From Massilia putida (GTDB lineage Bacteria; Pseudomonadota; Gammaproteobacteria; Burkholderiales; Burkholderiaceae_D): 64,000 bases of DNA. Position 1 is the stretch's first letter. Each line of letters opens with the position of its first letter. Under the pieces are notes generated by a model. That model ran no database searches and had not been told where the DNA came from. It saw only the letters and a list, made by a program, of their open reading frames with translations. The stretch is from contig NZ_CP019038.1 in NCBI RefSeq assembly GCF_001941825.1, positions 4,898,001 to 4,962,000 of the forward strand. The letters run 5' to 3'. Shown here in pieces: positions 16,625 to 25,838 of the stretch. The translations under genes were made by a program, and so were the position numbers.

Positions 16625-18856
16625 ATGATGAAAAAAACGACCGTCGCCGTTGTTCTCGCCTGCGCCGCGATGGGCGCGCAGGCGCAGGACCGCCCCTGGC
16701 TCGACAAATCGAAATCCGCCGACGAGCGCGCCCGCGCCGCCGTCGCCGCCATGACGCTCGACGAGAAGCTGCTGCTGATCGTCAGCTACACGGGCAAGGA
16801 AGACCTGGCCAAGCAGCCGGACGACATCGTGCCGCCCGCCGTGAAAGCCGACGTGGCGGCGCACGAGATCAAGGGCTCGGCCGGCTACGTGCCCGGTATC
16901 GCGCGCCTCGGCATCCCGCCGCAGTGGCAGACCGACGCGTCGATCGGCGTGCGCGTGAGCGGCATGGCGCGCACGGCGCTGCCGTCGTCGCTGGCGACGG
17001 CGGCCAGCTTCGATCCGGCCGTCTCCGAAGCAGGCGGCCGCATGATCGCGGACGAGGCGCACGCGTCCGGCTTCAACACCTTCCTGGCGGGCGGCGCCAA
17101 CCTGGCACGTGAACCGCGCAACGGCCGCAACTTCGAATACGTGGGCGAGGATCCGCTGCTGGCCGGCCGCATGGCCGCGGGCCTCGTCAATGGGATCCAG
17201 GCGCGCCACATGGTGTCGACGATGAAGCACTTCGCCGTCAACGATCAGGAAAGCCAGCGCACGACGATCGACGTCACGATCTCGCCCGAAGCCATGCGCC
17301 AGTCGGACCTGCTCGCATTCGAGATCCTCAACGACCTGGCGAAACCGGGCTCCGTCATGTGCTCGTACAACCTCGTGAACGGCCGCTGGGCATGCGAGAA
17401 CGAGTACCTGCTGAACAAGACCTTGAAACAGGACTGGAAGTTCAAGGGCTATGTGATGGCCGACTGGGGCGCCGTGCACTCGACGGCGGATGCGGCGAAT
17501 TATGGCCTCGACCAGTTCACGGGCTACCCGTGCTGCAACCATCACGGCCCGTTCTATTCGGCCAGGAATTTCAAACAGGCGATGGACAAGGGCGAGGTCT
17601 CGATGCAGCGCCTGGACGACATGGCGCAGCGCATCCTGTGGCCGTTGTTCCAGACCGGCGCGTTCGACGATCCTCCGAAAGTCGGCAAGATGGATTTCGC
17701 CGCCAACGCCGCCGTGTCGCAGCGCGCCGCCGAGGAATCGCTCGTGCTGCTGAAGAACGAGAAGAACTTGCTGCCGCTCGCGCACGTGAAGTCGGTGGCC
17801 GTCATCGGCGGCCATGCCGACAAGGGCGTGCTGGCGGGCGGCGGTTCGTCCGGCGTGACGCCCGTCGGCGGCAATGCGGTGCCGGATCTGGCGCCGACGA
17901 CGTGGCCGGGACCCGTCGTCTACATGCCGTCGCCGCCGCTCGCTGCGCTGAAGGCCGAACTGCCGAAGGCCAACGTCGCGTATGCGAGCGGCACGGACAT
18001 CAGCGCTGCTGTCGCGCTGGCGAAGCAGTCCGAGGTCGCCGTCGTGTTCGTGACGCAGTGGATGGGCGAGGGCTTCGACGGCAAGCTGGAACTGGACGGC
18101 AACCAGGATGCCCTGGTGGCCGCCGTCGCGCGCGCGAACCCGAAGACCGTCGTCGTCGTGGAGTCGGGCGGCGCGATCCTGATGCCGTGGCTGAACCAGG
18201 TGCCGGCCGTGCTGGAAGCGTTCTATCCCGGCATCCGCGGGGCGCAAGCCATCGCGCGCATCCTGACCGGCAAGGTGAATCCCTCCGGCCACCTGCCGAT
18301 CAGCTTCCCCGCGTCGAACGCGCAGCTGGCGCATGCGGAGATTCCTGGCTTCGGCAAGCCGGACGGCATCCCAGTCCACATCACGTATGACGAAGGCGCG
18401 GCGATCGGCTACAAGTGGTACGACGCGAAAGGGTATAAACCGTTATTCGCGTTCGGCCATGGCCTGAGCTACACGAACTTTACGGTCGCCGAACCGAAGG
18501 CGAACGTGGCGAACGGCGCGCTGACGGTGGGCGCCGCGCTGCGCAACACGGGCAAGCTGGCCGGCAAGGGCGTCGTGCAGGTGTATGTCGCGCCGGCGGA
18601 CGTGAAGGCGTCGGGCTGGGAAGCGCCGAAGCGCCTCGTCGCGTTCCAGAAGCTCGACCTGCAGGCGGGCGCCGCGAACGCGTTCACGCAGGCCGTCGAT
18701 CCGCGCCTGCTGGCCACGTACGAAGTCGCGGACAACAGCTGGCGCATCCGCGCGGGCACCTACCGCGTGCTGTTCGGGCAGGCGGCGGACGATCTGCCGG
18801 TGTCGGTGGACGTGACGCTGCCGGATATGGTCTGGAGCGCCGTCCACAAGGAATGA
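16625..18856 (+). CDS. Secreted glycoside hydrolase family 3 (beta-glucosidase/beta-xylosidase)
   Basis: This is a 743-residue enzyme with a signal peptide (VAVVLACAAMGAQAQ). The N-terminal barrel contains KHFAVNDQE and the nucleophile D280 in GYVMADWGAVHST. The second domain has EESLVLLKNEKNLLPL and GEGFDGKLELDG. A C-terminal FnIII-like domain covers about residues 620-740 (LRNTGKLAGKGVVQVYVAP). AAGGAG lies 6 bases before the first of two adjacent ATG codons, so 16625 is chosen. It follows the GH8 gene by 22 bases. It probably removes terminal beta-linked glucose or xylose in the periplasm; the exact sugar is not readable. Confidence 0.93.
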   Translation: MMKKTTVAVVLACAAMGAQAQDRPWLDKSKSADERARAAVAAMTLDEKLLLIVSYTGKEDLAKQPDDIVPPAVKADVAAHEIKGSAGYVPGIARLGIPPQWQTDASIGVRVSGMARTALPSSLATAASFDPAVSEAGGRMIADEAHASGFNTFLAGGANLAREPRNGRNFEYVGEDPLLAGRMAAGLVNGIQARHMVSTMKHFAVNDQESQRTTIDVTISPEAMRQSDLLAFEILNDLAKPGSVMCSYNLVNGRWACENEYLLNKTLKQDWKFKGYVMADWGAVHSTADAANYGLDQFTGYPCCNHHGPFYSARNFKQAMDKGEVSMQRLDDMAQRILWPLFQTGAFDDPPKVGKMDFAANAAVSQRAAEESLVLLKNEKNLLPLAHVKSVAVIGGHADKGVLAGGGSSGVTPVGGNAVPDLAPTTWPGPVVYMPSPPLAALKAELPKANVAYASGTDISAAVALAKQSEVAVVFVTQWMGEGFDGKLELDGNQDALVAAVARANPKTVVVVESGGAILMPWLNQVPAVLEAFYPGIRGAQAIARILTGKVNPSGHLPISFPASNAQLAHAEIPGFGKPDGIPVHITYDEGAAIGYKWYDAKGYKPLFAFGHGLSYTNFTVAEPKANVANGALTVGAALRNTGKLAGKGVVQVYVAPADVKASGWEAPKRLVAFQKLDLQAGAANAFTQAVDPRLLATYEVADNSWRIRAGTYRVLFGQAADDLPVSVDVTLPDMVWSAVHKE

Positions 18857-18881
18857 CGGCGCCGGCCGTCGACGGCGGGTG

Positions 18882-19784
18882 TCAGGGCGCGAGGGCGATC
18901 ACGTCGTCGCCCGGCAGCGGATCGCAGCCTGCACCCAGCGGCTCCCAGCCGCGGTGCACGACGATGTGGCGCTCGTCGTGGCACAGCTCCACGCGGCGCG
19001 TCTGCGGCGCTTCCTGGTGTACGAATTCCTCGATCGTCGTCGGCACGCTGATGTGCAGCGCGAGCGCGTGGATGTCGTCGAGCGGGTGGTCGCCCACGTG
19101 CACGAGGGGCACGAACTGGCCGGCGAACATCAGCCAGTGCGACGGGATGTTGACGGGGGTGGCCGCATAGCCTTGCGCGCGCAGCCACGCCTGCGCGCGG
19201 GCGCGTGCGGGATCGTGCGGGTCGAGGCGGCCCCACGCGAACGCGATCAGCTCCGCCACCCACTGGTTGCAGTTCTGGTAGCGTGTGCCGAAGGCATAGG
19301 CGTTCGCGCTGTACCGGTCGCCCAGCAGGGCGAGGGCCAGTGGCTTGTCCAGCGCGGCCCGTTCGAGCAGGGCGCTGTCCTCGGCGGGCGGGAACAGCAG
19401 CGCGACGTGGCCGTGCGTCGGGGCGTCGGCGCCCAGCACGAAGCCGGACATGCCCTGGTCGAACAGGCGCGGACGCGATTCGTCGCAGGCGTAGTACAGC
19501 TGGCGCACGGCCCACGGGCCGCCGGGATTGTGTTTCAGCGCGATGCCCGCGTGCGAATACAAGAGGCCGAAACGGCTCAGGTCCAGGCCCGCGCGCGCCA
19601 CGAGGGCGAGGCTGCTGCCGGAGCGCGCCAGTTCGTCCTTGACGGCGGCGGCGAAGCGCAGCACGCGGTCCTGGTCGGCGGCCGTGACCTTGTCGGCGCG
19701 GTCGCAGAACGTCGGGATGCCGGCCCATGCGCCCGCGCTCGCGAACGACAGGAGCGCGGCCGCGACGAGCCGTCGGCACATCAT
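18882..19784 (-). CDS. DUF2145 domain protein, secreted; possible permuted papain-like hydrolase
   Basis: This is a 300-residue protein with a signal peptide (LVAAALLSFASAGAWA), recognised as DUF2145 from FCDRADKVTAADQDRVLRFA. A histidine motif YSHAGIAL (H78) is followed about 94 residues later by a cysteine motif NCNQWVAELI (C172). This His-then-Cys order is that of permuted NlpC/P60 (YiiX-like) hydrolases, so an amidase or peptidase role on the envelope is possible. That is my inference, not an established function. Its start overlaps the stop of the upstream serine-rich gene by one base (TGATG), so the two are translationally coupled. Confidence 0.8.
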   Translation of the reverse strand: MMCRRLVAAALLSFASAGAWAGIPTFCDRADKVTAADQDRVLRFAAAVKDELARSGSSLALVARAGLDLSRFGLLYSHAGIALKHNPGGPWAVRQLYYACDESRPRLFDQGMSGFVLGADAPTHGHVALLFPPAEDSALLERAALDKPLALALLGDRYSANAYAFGTRYQNCNQWVAELIAFAWGRLDPHDPARARAQAWLRAQGYAATPVNIPSHWLMFAGQFVPLVHVGDHPLDDIHALALHISVPTTIEEFVHQEAPQTRRVELCHDERHIVVHRGWEPLGAGCDPLPGDDVIALAP

Positions 19785-20251
19785 CAGATGGTGACTTTGC
19801 GCGAGGCGAGGTCGCGATACCAGTCGTCCTGCAGCGCGAGGAAGAACGGCTGCTTCGTGTCGCCGTACGCGAATTCATAGCCGTACACGCGCTCGTTCAC
19901 CTGCACGACTTCACCCTTGCCGACGCGGCGCTCGGCCAGCTCGCGGTCAGGGACGTCGACCCAGAACTCGGTGGTGGCATCGCCGGCGAAGGCGCGCAGG
20001 GTGACGCGCGTGATGCCGGCCTTGGCCGGCGCCTGGGCGACGTCGATCACGCGGTACGGGCCCGTCGCCACGCGGTTGCGGTCGCCGCTCGAGCTGTTGC
20101 TGGAGCCGCCGATCGAATCGGAGATGCTGCCCGACGAGGCCGAGCCCGCGCTGGAGGCCGAGGAGGTGAAGCTGTCGGCGTGGGCGGGGACGTACATGGC
20201 GGCGGCGGCCAGCGCCAGTGCGAGCGCGCGGGTGAAATTCGTGAAGGTCAT
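19784..20251 (-). CDS. Secreted serine-rich protein coupled to DUF2145 gene, function unknown
   Basis: This is a 155-residue protein. The ATG at 20251 opens a signal peptide (RALALALAAAAMYVPAHA). A low-complexity serine/glycine region follows (about residues 26-56, SFTSSASSAGSASSGSI), then a compact C-terminal domain of about 90 residues (PYRVIDVAQAPAKAGITRVT to DWYRDLASRKVTI) rich in beta-strand pattern. The longer reading to 20404 runs into a dispersed repeat and is rejected. The stop shares a base with the start of the DUF2145 gene, so the products probably act together in the periplasm. I do not recognise the domain. Confidence 0.75.
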   Translation of the reverse strand: MTFTNFTRALALALAAAAMYVPAHADSFTSSASSAGSASSGSISDSIGGSSNSSSGDRNRVATGPYRVIDVAQAPAKAGITRVTLRAFAGDATTEFWVDVPDRELAERRVGKGEVVQVNERVYGYEFAYGDTKQPFFLALQDDWYRDLASRKVTI

Positions 20252-20310
20252 GAGGGTCTTTCTTAAGCGTATTGGGTAGTCACAATGGTACAAGTACCGC
20301 GTGCCGCTGG

Positions 20311-20446
20311 GAAGGCGGCTGTGGTTTTGCTGAAAAGGCCCTGTGGGGCGGGCACCCTGTACCCACGCGGACGACAGCAGGACGCGAACGTCACCCGTGG
20401 GCACGGTGTGCCCACCCTACGAAGGCGGGCGTGGTTTTGTCGCAAA
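20311..20446. repeat. Family A element copy 2, bracketed by 26-base imperfect direct repeats
   Basis: The core at about 20341-20420 has a left arm (GGGGCGGGCACC...ACCCAC) and a right hairpin GTGGGCACGGTGTGCCCACC ending in CTACG. It is flanked by two related 26-base stretches, GAAGGCGGCTGTGGTTTTGC at 20311 and GAAGGCGGGCGTGGTTTTGT at 20421. The element lies between the 5' end of the serine-rich gene and the 3' end of anmK. Confidence 0.65.
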
Positions 20447-20451
20447 CGGTG

Positions 20452-21552
20452 TCAGGCCGGATACAGGGCGCCGAGGACGCGCGGACCGGAGGCGCCCGTG
20501 ACGGCCGGCAGATTGCCCGGCTGGCGGCGCAGGAAGCGGTAGCCCAGCCAGGCGAAGGCGAGGGCTTCCACACGGTTCGGGGCCACGCCCAGCGTCTCCG
20601 TCGACGTGACCGGGATGTTACCGCCGAGTGCGGCAGCGATGTCGCGCAGCAGCACGCCGTTGTACGCGCCGCCGCCGCACGCATAGACGGCCTGCGCCGG
20701 CCGGTCCGCCGTCTCGGCCCGGATGGCGCGCGCGATCGAGACGGCCGTCAGCCGGGTCAAGGTGGCCTGCACGTCGGCCGGATCGAGTCCGGGGCGCTGC
20801 GCCAGCTTCGCATCGAGCCAATGCGCGTGGAACAGGTCGCGGCCCGTGCTCTTGGGCGGCGGCTGGCGAAAGTAGGGCTCGTCGAGCAGGAGGTCGAGCA
20901 GGGGCGCGTCGACCGTGCCCGTGGTGGCCCAGGCGCCGTCCTCGTCGTAGGCCCGGCCCTGGTGGCGCGCGATCCACAAGTCCATCAACACGTTGCCGGG
21001 GCCGGTGTCGTAGCCGTGCACGCGGCCGTCGCCGTGCAGCACGCTGATGTTGCCGATGCCGCCGATGTTGACGACGACGCGCACCTGGCCGCGCTTGCCG
21101 AAGCGGGCTTCGTGGAACGCCGGCACGAGGGGCGCGCCCTGGCCGCCGGCGGCCACGTCGCGGCTGCGGAAGTCGGCGATGACGTCGATGCCGCATAGCT
21201 CGGCCAGCAGCGCGGAATTATTGGTCTGGCGCGTAAAACCCAGCTCGGGGCGGTGGCGGATGGTCTGGCCGTGCACGGCGACGGCCCGCACGGGGACCGG
21301 CGCGGCGGCGGCCAGGGTCTGCACGCACGCCGCGTAGCAGCGGGCCAGCGCATTGGCGGCCAGCGCTTCGCGTTCCAGTTCGTTGGCGCTGGCGGCCTGC
21401 AAGGCCATCAGTTCGGCGCGCAGGTCGGCCGGGAACGGCGTGAAGGCGGCGTCCAGGGTGCGGATGCCGCGTCCCGAAAAGTCGGCCAGCACGCCGTCGA
21501 CGCCGTCCAGGCTCGTGCCGGACATCAGGCCGATGTAAAGAGAAGATGCCAT
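20452..21552 (-). CDS. anmK: Anhydro-N-acetylmuramic acid kinase
   Basis: This is a 366-residue kinase that converts recycled anhydroMurNAc to MurNAc-6-phosphate in the cytoplasm. The N-terminal phosphate-binding motif [14 protein letters not shown] (residues 9-22) is diagnostic, followed by [27 protein letters not shown] and a glycine-rich [20 protein letters not shown] near residue 310 closes the ATP site. Length is normal. It lies downstream of the M23 endopeptidase gene on the same strand, but a terminator and a repeat element separate them. Confidence 0.95.
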   Translation of the reverse strand: MASSLYIGLMSGTSLDGVDGVLADFSGRGIRTLDAAFTPFPADLRAELMALQAASANELEREALAANALARCYAACVQTLAAAAPVPVRAVAVHGQTIRHRPELGFTRQTNNSALLAELCGIDVIADFRSRDVAAGGQGAPLVPAFHEARFGKRGQVRVVVNIGGIGNISVLHGDGRVHGYDTGPGNVLMDLWIARHQGRAYDEDGAWATTGTVDAPLLDLLLDEPYFRQPPPKSTGRDLFHAHWLDAKLAQRPGLDPADVQATLTRLTAVSIARAIRAETADRPAQAVYACGGGAYNGVLLRDIAAALGGNIPVTSTETLGVAPNRVEALAFAWLGYRFLRRQPGNLPAVTGASGPRVLGALYPA

Positions 21553-21556
21553 CGTC

Positions 21557-21681
21557 GTGGTGGAGCCTCGAAAAACCTGCGCGTTGCCTGGGCGGCCTGC
21601 GATGCTCGCTGTACGCCTCGTACAGCTGCGCTTCCCGGCTCCCCAGGCTGCCGCCCGCTACGGTTCTTCGAGGCTCTTTGA
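21557..21681. repeat. Dispersed structured element, family C copy 1
   Basis: The outer arms CCTCGAAAAACC and GGTTCTTCGAGG are almost complementary. Inside lie CCTGCGATGC, a GTAC-bracketed hairpin (TGTACGCCTCGTACA), GCTGCGCTTCCCGG and CCGCTACGGTT. The same ordered blocks occur in inverted orientation at 27735-27862. The element sits directly before the anmK start codon. Confidence 0.6.
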
Positions 21682-21689
21682 GGTAGCGT

Positions 21690-21740
21690 TAAAACAAAAC
21701 GCCTTGCACTGCATGGTGTCATGCGGTGCAAGGCGTTATC
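21690..21740 (-). terminator. Rho-independent terminator of the M23 peptidase gene
   Basis: On the minus strand AACGCCTTGCACCGCATG pairs with CATGCAGTGCAAGGCGTT around a 4-base loop, with only one G-T pair. TTGTTTT follows. It lies 22 bases past the peptidase stop. Confidence 0.88.
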
Positions 21741-21761
21741 TTGCTTCGATTACGTCCGGGA

Positions 21762-23120
21762 TCAGCGCGCGGCCATCGCGTTACCGGCCGGGGACAGCAG
21801 CGAGAAGCGGTGCGACATCTCGGCGGCGGCCATCTTGAAGCGGTTCATTTCGCCCGGCGTCAGCGGCTGCTGCTGCAGGTCTTTCAGCGCCATCGGGTCG
21901 GTGGCATGGCCGCCGATGCGGAATTCGTAGTGCAGGTGCGGGCCGGTCGCCCAGCCCGTGGCGCCCACGTAGCCGATCACGTCGCCCTGTGCCACTTTCT
22001 GGCCGCGGTGCAGGCCGCCGGCAAAGCGGCTCATGTGGCCGTACGCGGTGCTGTAGTTCGACCAGTGCTTGAGCACGACGACGTTGCCGTAGCCGTTCTG
22101 GGTGCCGACGAAGTCGACGACGCCGTCGCCCGACGCCTTGATCGGGGTGCCCATCGGGGCGGCGAAGTCGACGCCCTCGTGCTTCTTCCAGACGCCGAGC
22201 ACCGGGTGCATGCGCATCGAAAAGCCCGACGAGATACGGTTGAACGCCACGGGCGACTTGAGGAAGGCCTTTTTCAGCGCCTTGCCGTCCAGGCTGTAGT
22301 AACCGCCCTGGTGGCTGACGGGGTCTTCGTACCAGACCGACTGGTAGGCAACGCCGCGGTTGACGAATTCGCCGGCCAGGATGCGACCCGTGCGCACCAT
22401 CTCGCCATCCAGCCAGAAGGTTTCGTAGACGACATTAAAACGGTCGCCGCGCTTCAGGTCGGAGCGGAAGTCGATGCTCGTCGAGAACATCTCGATGATC
22501 TGGTTGACGACGGAATCGGGGATCTGGCTGCCGTCGCTGGTGTCGTCGGTGGCGGCGTACAGCGAGCTGGTGATGTTGCGCGAATGCATCTCGACACGGC
22601 GCTCGAGCTTGGCCGGCGCCGTGCTGGCGACGAATTTGTCGCCCTTGCGCGTCACGGTGACGGTTTTGAAATCGTCTTTGTCGGTGATCGTCGCATGCAG
22701 GCTCAGCAGCAGGCCGTTCTCGTCCGTCTCGGCCTGGATGCGCTTGCCGGTCTTGAGCGAGAGGATGGAGCGGGCGACCTTGTCGGCGCGGACGAAGGCT
22801 TGCGCTTGCTGGTCTTCGATGCCGAGGCGGTTGAACACGGCGCCCAGCGAGTCGCCGGGGCGGATACGTTCTTCGTGGATGAATTGCTGTTGGCCTTGCT
22901 GGAGGGCCGCGATCTGGTCTGCCAGGTTCGGCAGCTGCAGGTCTTGCGCGACCGATTTGACCGGCATGTCGGCGGCATCCGGTGCGATCGGCGCGACGGC
23001 GGTGGCGCCGAAGGCGCACAGTGCGAGGGCTGCGGCACCCCCGGCGACGATGCGGGTTTTGCGGCTCGTTTCAGCCAGACCAAACCAGCGCTTGCCGGTG
23101 ATTTTCTGTATTGGGTTCAT
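21762..23120 (-). CDS. Membrane-anchored M23 peptidoglycan endopeptidase
   Basis: This is a 452-residue protein. A short basic N-terminus is followed by one membrane helix (about residues 24-46, TRIVAGGAAALALCAFGATAV). The middle holds an OapA/LysM-like region (RIRPGDSLGAVFNRLGIED). The C-terminal LytM domain has all zinc ligands: H314 and D318 in HEGVDF, and H397 in HLHYE, with H395 as catalytic base. The active set suggests a true DD-endopeptidase, like MepM, cutting cross-links to allow wall growth. The gene diverges from tyrS and has its own terminator. Confidence 0.93.
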   Translation of the reverse strand: MNPIQKITGKRWFGLAETSRKTRIVAGGAAALALCAFGATAVAPIAPDAADMPVKSVAQDLQLPNLADQIAALQQGQQQFIHEERIRPGDSLGAVFNRLGIEDQQAQAFVRADKVARSILSLKTGKRIQAETDENGLLLSLHATITDKDDFKTVTVTRKGDKFVASTAPAKLERRVEMHSRNITSSLYAATDDTSDGSQIPDSVVNQIIEMFSTSIDFRSDLKRGDRFNVVYETFWLDGEMVRTGRILAGEFVNRGVAYQSVWYEDPVSHQGGYYSLDGKALKKAFLKSPVAFNRISSGFSMRMHPVLGVWKKHEGVDFAAPMGTPIKASGDGVVDFVGTQNGYGNVVVLKHWSNYSTAYGHMSRFAGGLHRGQKVAQGDVIGYVGATGWATGPHLHYEFRIGGHATDPMALKDLQQQPLTPGEMNRFKMAAAEMSHRFSLLSPAGNAMAAR

Positions 23121-23217
23121 GCAATCAGTTAAAATTTACCGCTTGAACAGCCCAAGACCACGTGATTTTTTGTCTTTATTATTTCTTGTTGTCGTTGAAA
23201 CTTTTCGTGCGGCAAGA

Positions 23218-23245
23218 TTGACGGGATCGCGAATTATATCAAAAT
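23218..23245 (+). promoter_or_regulatory. Promoter of tyrS-dtd
   Basis: TTGACG (23218-23223) and CAAAAT (23240-23245) are separated by 16 bases, about 45 bases ahead of the tyrS start in an AT-rich stretch unusual for this window. Confidence 0.55.
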
Positions 23246-23289
23246 ACCGGGTCTTACAACCGCTTTAGTCCTTTTCCTACAAATTTTTT

Positions 23290-24564
23290 ATGACTTCTCC
23301 AGAAATTTCTGGTAATGCAAAAAATGCAACGCCAGCAGCCGGTCCGGCATCTCTGCCCCTGAGCGATGCCGTCCAGGAAGCCCTCGCCATCACGAAACGC
23401 GGCGTGGACGAACTGCTGATCGAGAGCGAATTTGCCCAGAAACTGGCACGTTCGGAACAGAGCGGCACGCCGCTGCGCATCAAGCTGGGCCTGGATCCGA
23501 CCGCGCCCGACCTGCACCTCGGCCACACCGTCGTGCTGAACAAACTGCGCCAACTGCAGGACCTGGGCCACCAGGTGATTTTCCTGATCGGCGATTTCAC
23601 GTCGATGATCGGCGACCCGTCGGGCCGCAACGCCACCCGTCCGCCGCTGACCCGCGAGCAGATCGAGGCCAACGCCGCCACCTACTTCAAGCAGGCGTCG
23701 CTCGTGCTCGACCCGGCGCGCACGGAAATCCGCTACAACTCCGAATGGTGCGATGCGCTGGGCGCGCGCGGCATGATTCAATTGTCCTCGCGCTACACCG
23801 TGGCCCGCATGATGGAGCGCGACGACTTCACCAAGCGCTACAAGAGTGGGACACCGATCTCGGTGCATGAGTTCCTCTATCCGTTGATGCAGGGGTACGA
23901 TTCGGTCGCTTTAAAAGCAGACCTTGAGCTAGGTGGAACGGACCAGAAATTTAATCTGCTGGTAGGCCGTGAGTTGCAGAAAGATTACGGTCAGGAACCG
24001 CAGTGCATCCTGACCATGCCGCTGCTGGAAGGTCTGGACGGCGTCGAAAAGATGTCCAAGTCCAAGAACAACTACATCGGCATCACGGAACCGGCCAACA
24101 CGATGTTCGGCAAGCTGATGAGCATCTCGGACGTCATGATGTGGAAGTACTACGAGCTGCTGTCGTTCCGCTCGATCCAGGACCTGGCCACTTTGAAAGC
24201 CGAGGTGGCGGGCGGCCGGAACCCGCGCGATGCGAAAGTCGCGCTGGCCCAGGAAATCGTCGCCCGCTTCCACTCGCAGCAGGCGGCCGAGGATGCGCTG
24301 GCCGATTTCGTCAACCGGTCCAAGGGCGGCATCCCGGACGACGTGCCGGAAGTGGCCGTCAGCGGCGCGCCGCTGGGCCTGCCGCAACTGCTGCGCCAAG
24401 CCGGCCTGTGCGCGTCCAGTTCGGAAGCCATGCGCATGATCGACCAGGGCGGCGTGCGCATCGACGGCACGGTCGTGGCCGACAAGGCGTTGCAGGTCCA
24501 GGCGGGCACGTTCGTGCTGCAGGTCGGCAAACGCAAGTTCGCCCGCGTGACCTTGAGCGCATGA
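23290..24564 (+). CDS. tyrS: Tyrosyl-tRNA synthetase
   Basis: This is a 424-residue class I synthetase. HLGH at residues 76-79 and KMSKS at 254-258 form the ATP site, and the C-terminal S4 RNA-binding domain begins near residue 360 ([18 protein letters not shown]). The HLGH/KMSKS spelling and length place it in the TyrZ-like group. The first 25 residues are a low-complexity extension ([14 protein letters not shown]). The ATG at 23290 is the first after the promoter. Its stop overlaps the dtd start by 4 bases. Confidence 0.97.
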   Translation: MTSPEISGNAKNATPAAGPASLPLSDAVQEALAITKRGVDELLIESEFAQKLARSEQSGTPLRIKLGLDPTAPDLHLGHTVVLNKLRQLQDLGHQVIFLIGDFTSMIGDPSGRNATRPPLTREQIEANAATYFKQASLVLDPARTEIRYNSEWCDALGARGMIQLSSRYTVARMMERDDFTKRYKSGTPISVHEFLYPLMQGYDSVALKADLELGGTDQKFNLLVGRELQKDYGQEPQCILTMPLLEGLDGVEKMSKSKNNYIGITEPANTMFGKLMSISDVMMWKYYELLSFRSIQDLATLKAEVAGGRNPRDAKVALAQEIVARFHSQQAAEDALADFVNRSKGGIPDDVPEVAVSGAPLGLPQLLRQAGLCASSSEAMRMIDQGGVRIDGTVVADKALQVQAGTFVLQVGKRKFARVTLSA

Positions 24565-25019
24565 TCGGCCTGCTGCAACGGGTCAGCGAGGCCAGCGTCA
24601 CGGTCGACGGCGACGTCACGGGTGCCATCGGCCGCGGGCTGATGGTGCTCGTGTGCGCGGAAAAGGGCGACACCGAACGCGAAGCCGACGCGCTGCTCGC
24701 GAAACTGCTGACCTACCGCGTGTTTTCGGACGACGCGGGCAAGATGAACCGCAGCGTGACGGACGTGGCGGGCGGCCTGCTGCTCGTGCCGCAGTTCACG
24801 CTGGCCGCCGACACCCGCTCCGGTACCCGTCCGTCGTTTTCGCCGGCCGCCGCGCCCGAAGATGGCCGCCGGCTGTTCGAGCATGTCGTGCGCCAGGCGC
24901 GCGAGCGTCACGGTATCGTCGAAACCGGCCGTTTCGGCGCCGACATGAAGGTGGCGCTGATCAACGACGGACCGGTGACGTTCTGGCTGCGAATTGATCC
25001 ACCGCGTGTCGCGGCGTGA
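24561..25019 (+). CDS. dtd: D-aminoacyl-tRNA deacylase
   Basis: This 152-residue protein hydrolyses D-aminoacyl-tRNA, notably D-Tyr-tRNA, so coupling with tyrS makes sense. The start [17 protein letters not shown], the active-site strand [12 protein letters not shown] (the usual SQFTL appears as PQFTL) and the C-terminal NDGPVTFWL motif are all visible. The ATG lies within the tyrS stop (ATGA overlap). Any longer reading in this frame runs through tyrS and is a shadow. Confidence 0.95.
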   Translation: MIGLLQRVSEASVTVDGDVTGAIGRGLMVLVCAEKGDTEREADALLAKLLTYRVFSDDAGKMNRSVTDVAGGLLLVPQFTLAADTRSGTRPSFSPAAAPEDGRRLFEHVVRQARERHGIVETGRFGADMKVALINDGPVTFWLRIDPPRVAA

Positions 25020-25080
25020 AAGAGGAAACCGCCTGCGGAGGCGGCAGTCTTACCGTGAGCGGATGGCAGGGAGATTGAAC

Positions 25081-25755
25081 ATGAAAATCTGGAGCGATTC
25101 CTTTATTGAGGGCGACATGATCCCGCCCCGGTGCGCGTTCGCCGAGATGGACCCCGGCACGCACATCAAGCTGTCGAGCAACCGCAGCCCGCACATCGCG
25201 TGGGACGACGTGCCGGCCGGCACGCAGTCGCTGGCGCTGCTCGTGCACGATCTCGACGTGCCGACCGACGGCAGCGACGTGAATCGGGAGGGCCGGACGG
25301 TCCCCGATACGCTGCCGCGTACGGATTTCTATCACTGGTCGCTCGTCGACATTCCCGTGTGCCTGAAGTCCTTCGGCGAAGGGATGTTCTCGGACATGGT
25401 CACGCCGGGCGGGAAGAGCGGGCCGCTGGTGCCGTTCACGATCAAGAACGGCACGGAGCACCAGCTGCGCCACGGCGTCAACGATTACACGGGCTGGTTC
25501 GCGAACGATCCCGACATGGCGGGCGAATACTATGGCTATGACGGCCCGTGCCCGCCGTGGAACGACGAGCGCGTCCACACCTACGTCTTTACGCTGTACG
25601 CCCTCGACATCCCGCGCCTGCCGCTGGAAGGCCGCTTCACCGGCAGGGAGGCGCGCCTGGCCATCATGGGCCACATCTTGGACGAGGCGAAGATCTTCGG
25701 CGTGTATTCGCTCAATCCCGACGTGGCGGGCAACCTGATCGGTCAGCCTTCCTGA
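25081..25755 (+). CDS. YbhB/YbcL family (Raf kinase inhibitor-like) protein
   Basis: This is a 224-residue PEBP-fold protein. Typical stretches are SPHIAWDDVPAGTQSLALLV, the HDLDVP loop, DFYHWSLVDIP and YGYDGPCPPWNDERVHTYVF, which line the anion-binding pocket. The start at 25081 follows AGGGAG, whereas the extension to 24994 overlaps dtd and is rejected. No signal peptide is present, so it is cytoplasmic. Function of bacterial members is unsettled. It lies 61 bases past dtd on the same strand. Confidence 0.9.
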   Translation: MKIWSDSFIEGDMIPPRCAFAEMDPGTHIKLSSNRSPHIAWDDVPAGTQSLALLVHDLDVPTDGSDVNREGRTVPDTLPRTDFYHWSLVDIPVCLKSFGEGMFSDMVTPGGKSGPLVPFTIKNGTEHQLRHGVNDYTGWFANDPDMAGEYYGYDGPCPPWNDERVHTYVFTLYALDIPRLPLEGRFTGREARLAIMGHILDEAKIFGVYSLNPDVAGNLIGQPS

Positions 25756-25838
25756 CCGGTCTTCACTATCCCTAACGGCTGCCCGGGCAACCGGGCCGCC
25801 ATCAACGATCGCTCCGCGGTGCGGGGCGGCGCATCCGC

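Noticed and set aside
16253..18379. 708-residue minus-strand reading frame opposite the GH3 gene
   Set aside because: It is the antisense of a gene with clear GH3 motifs, and no coding signature of its own was seen.
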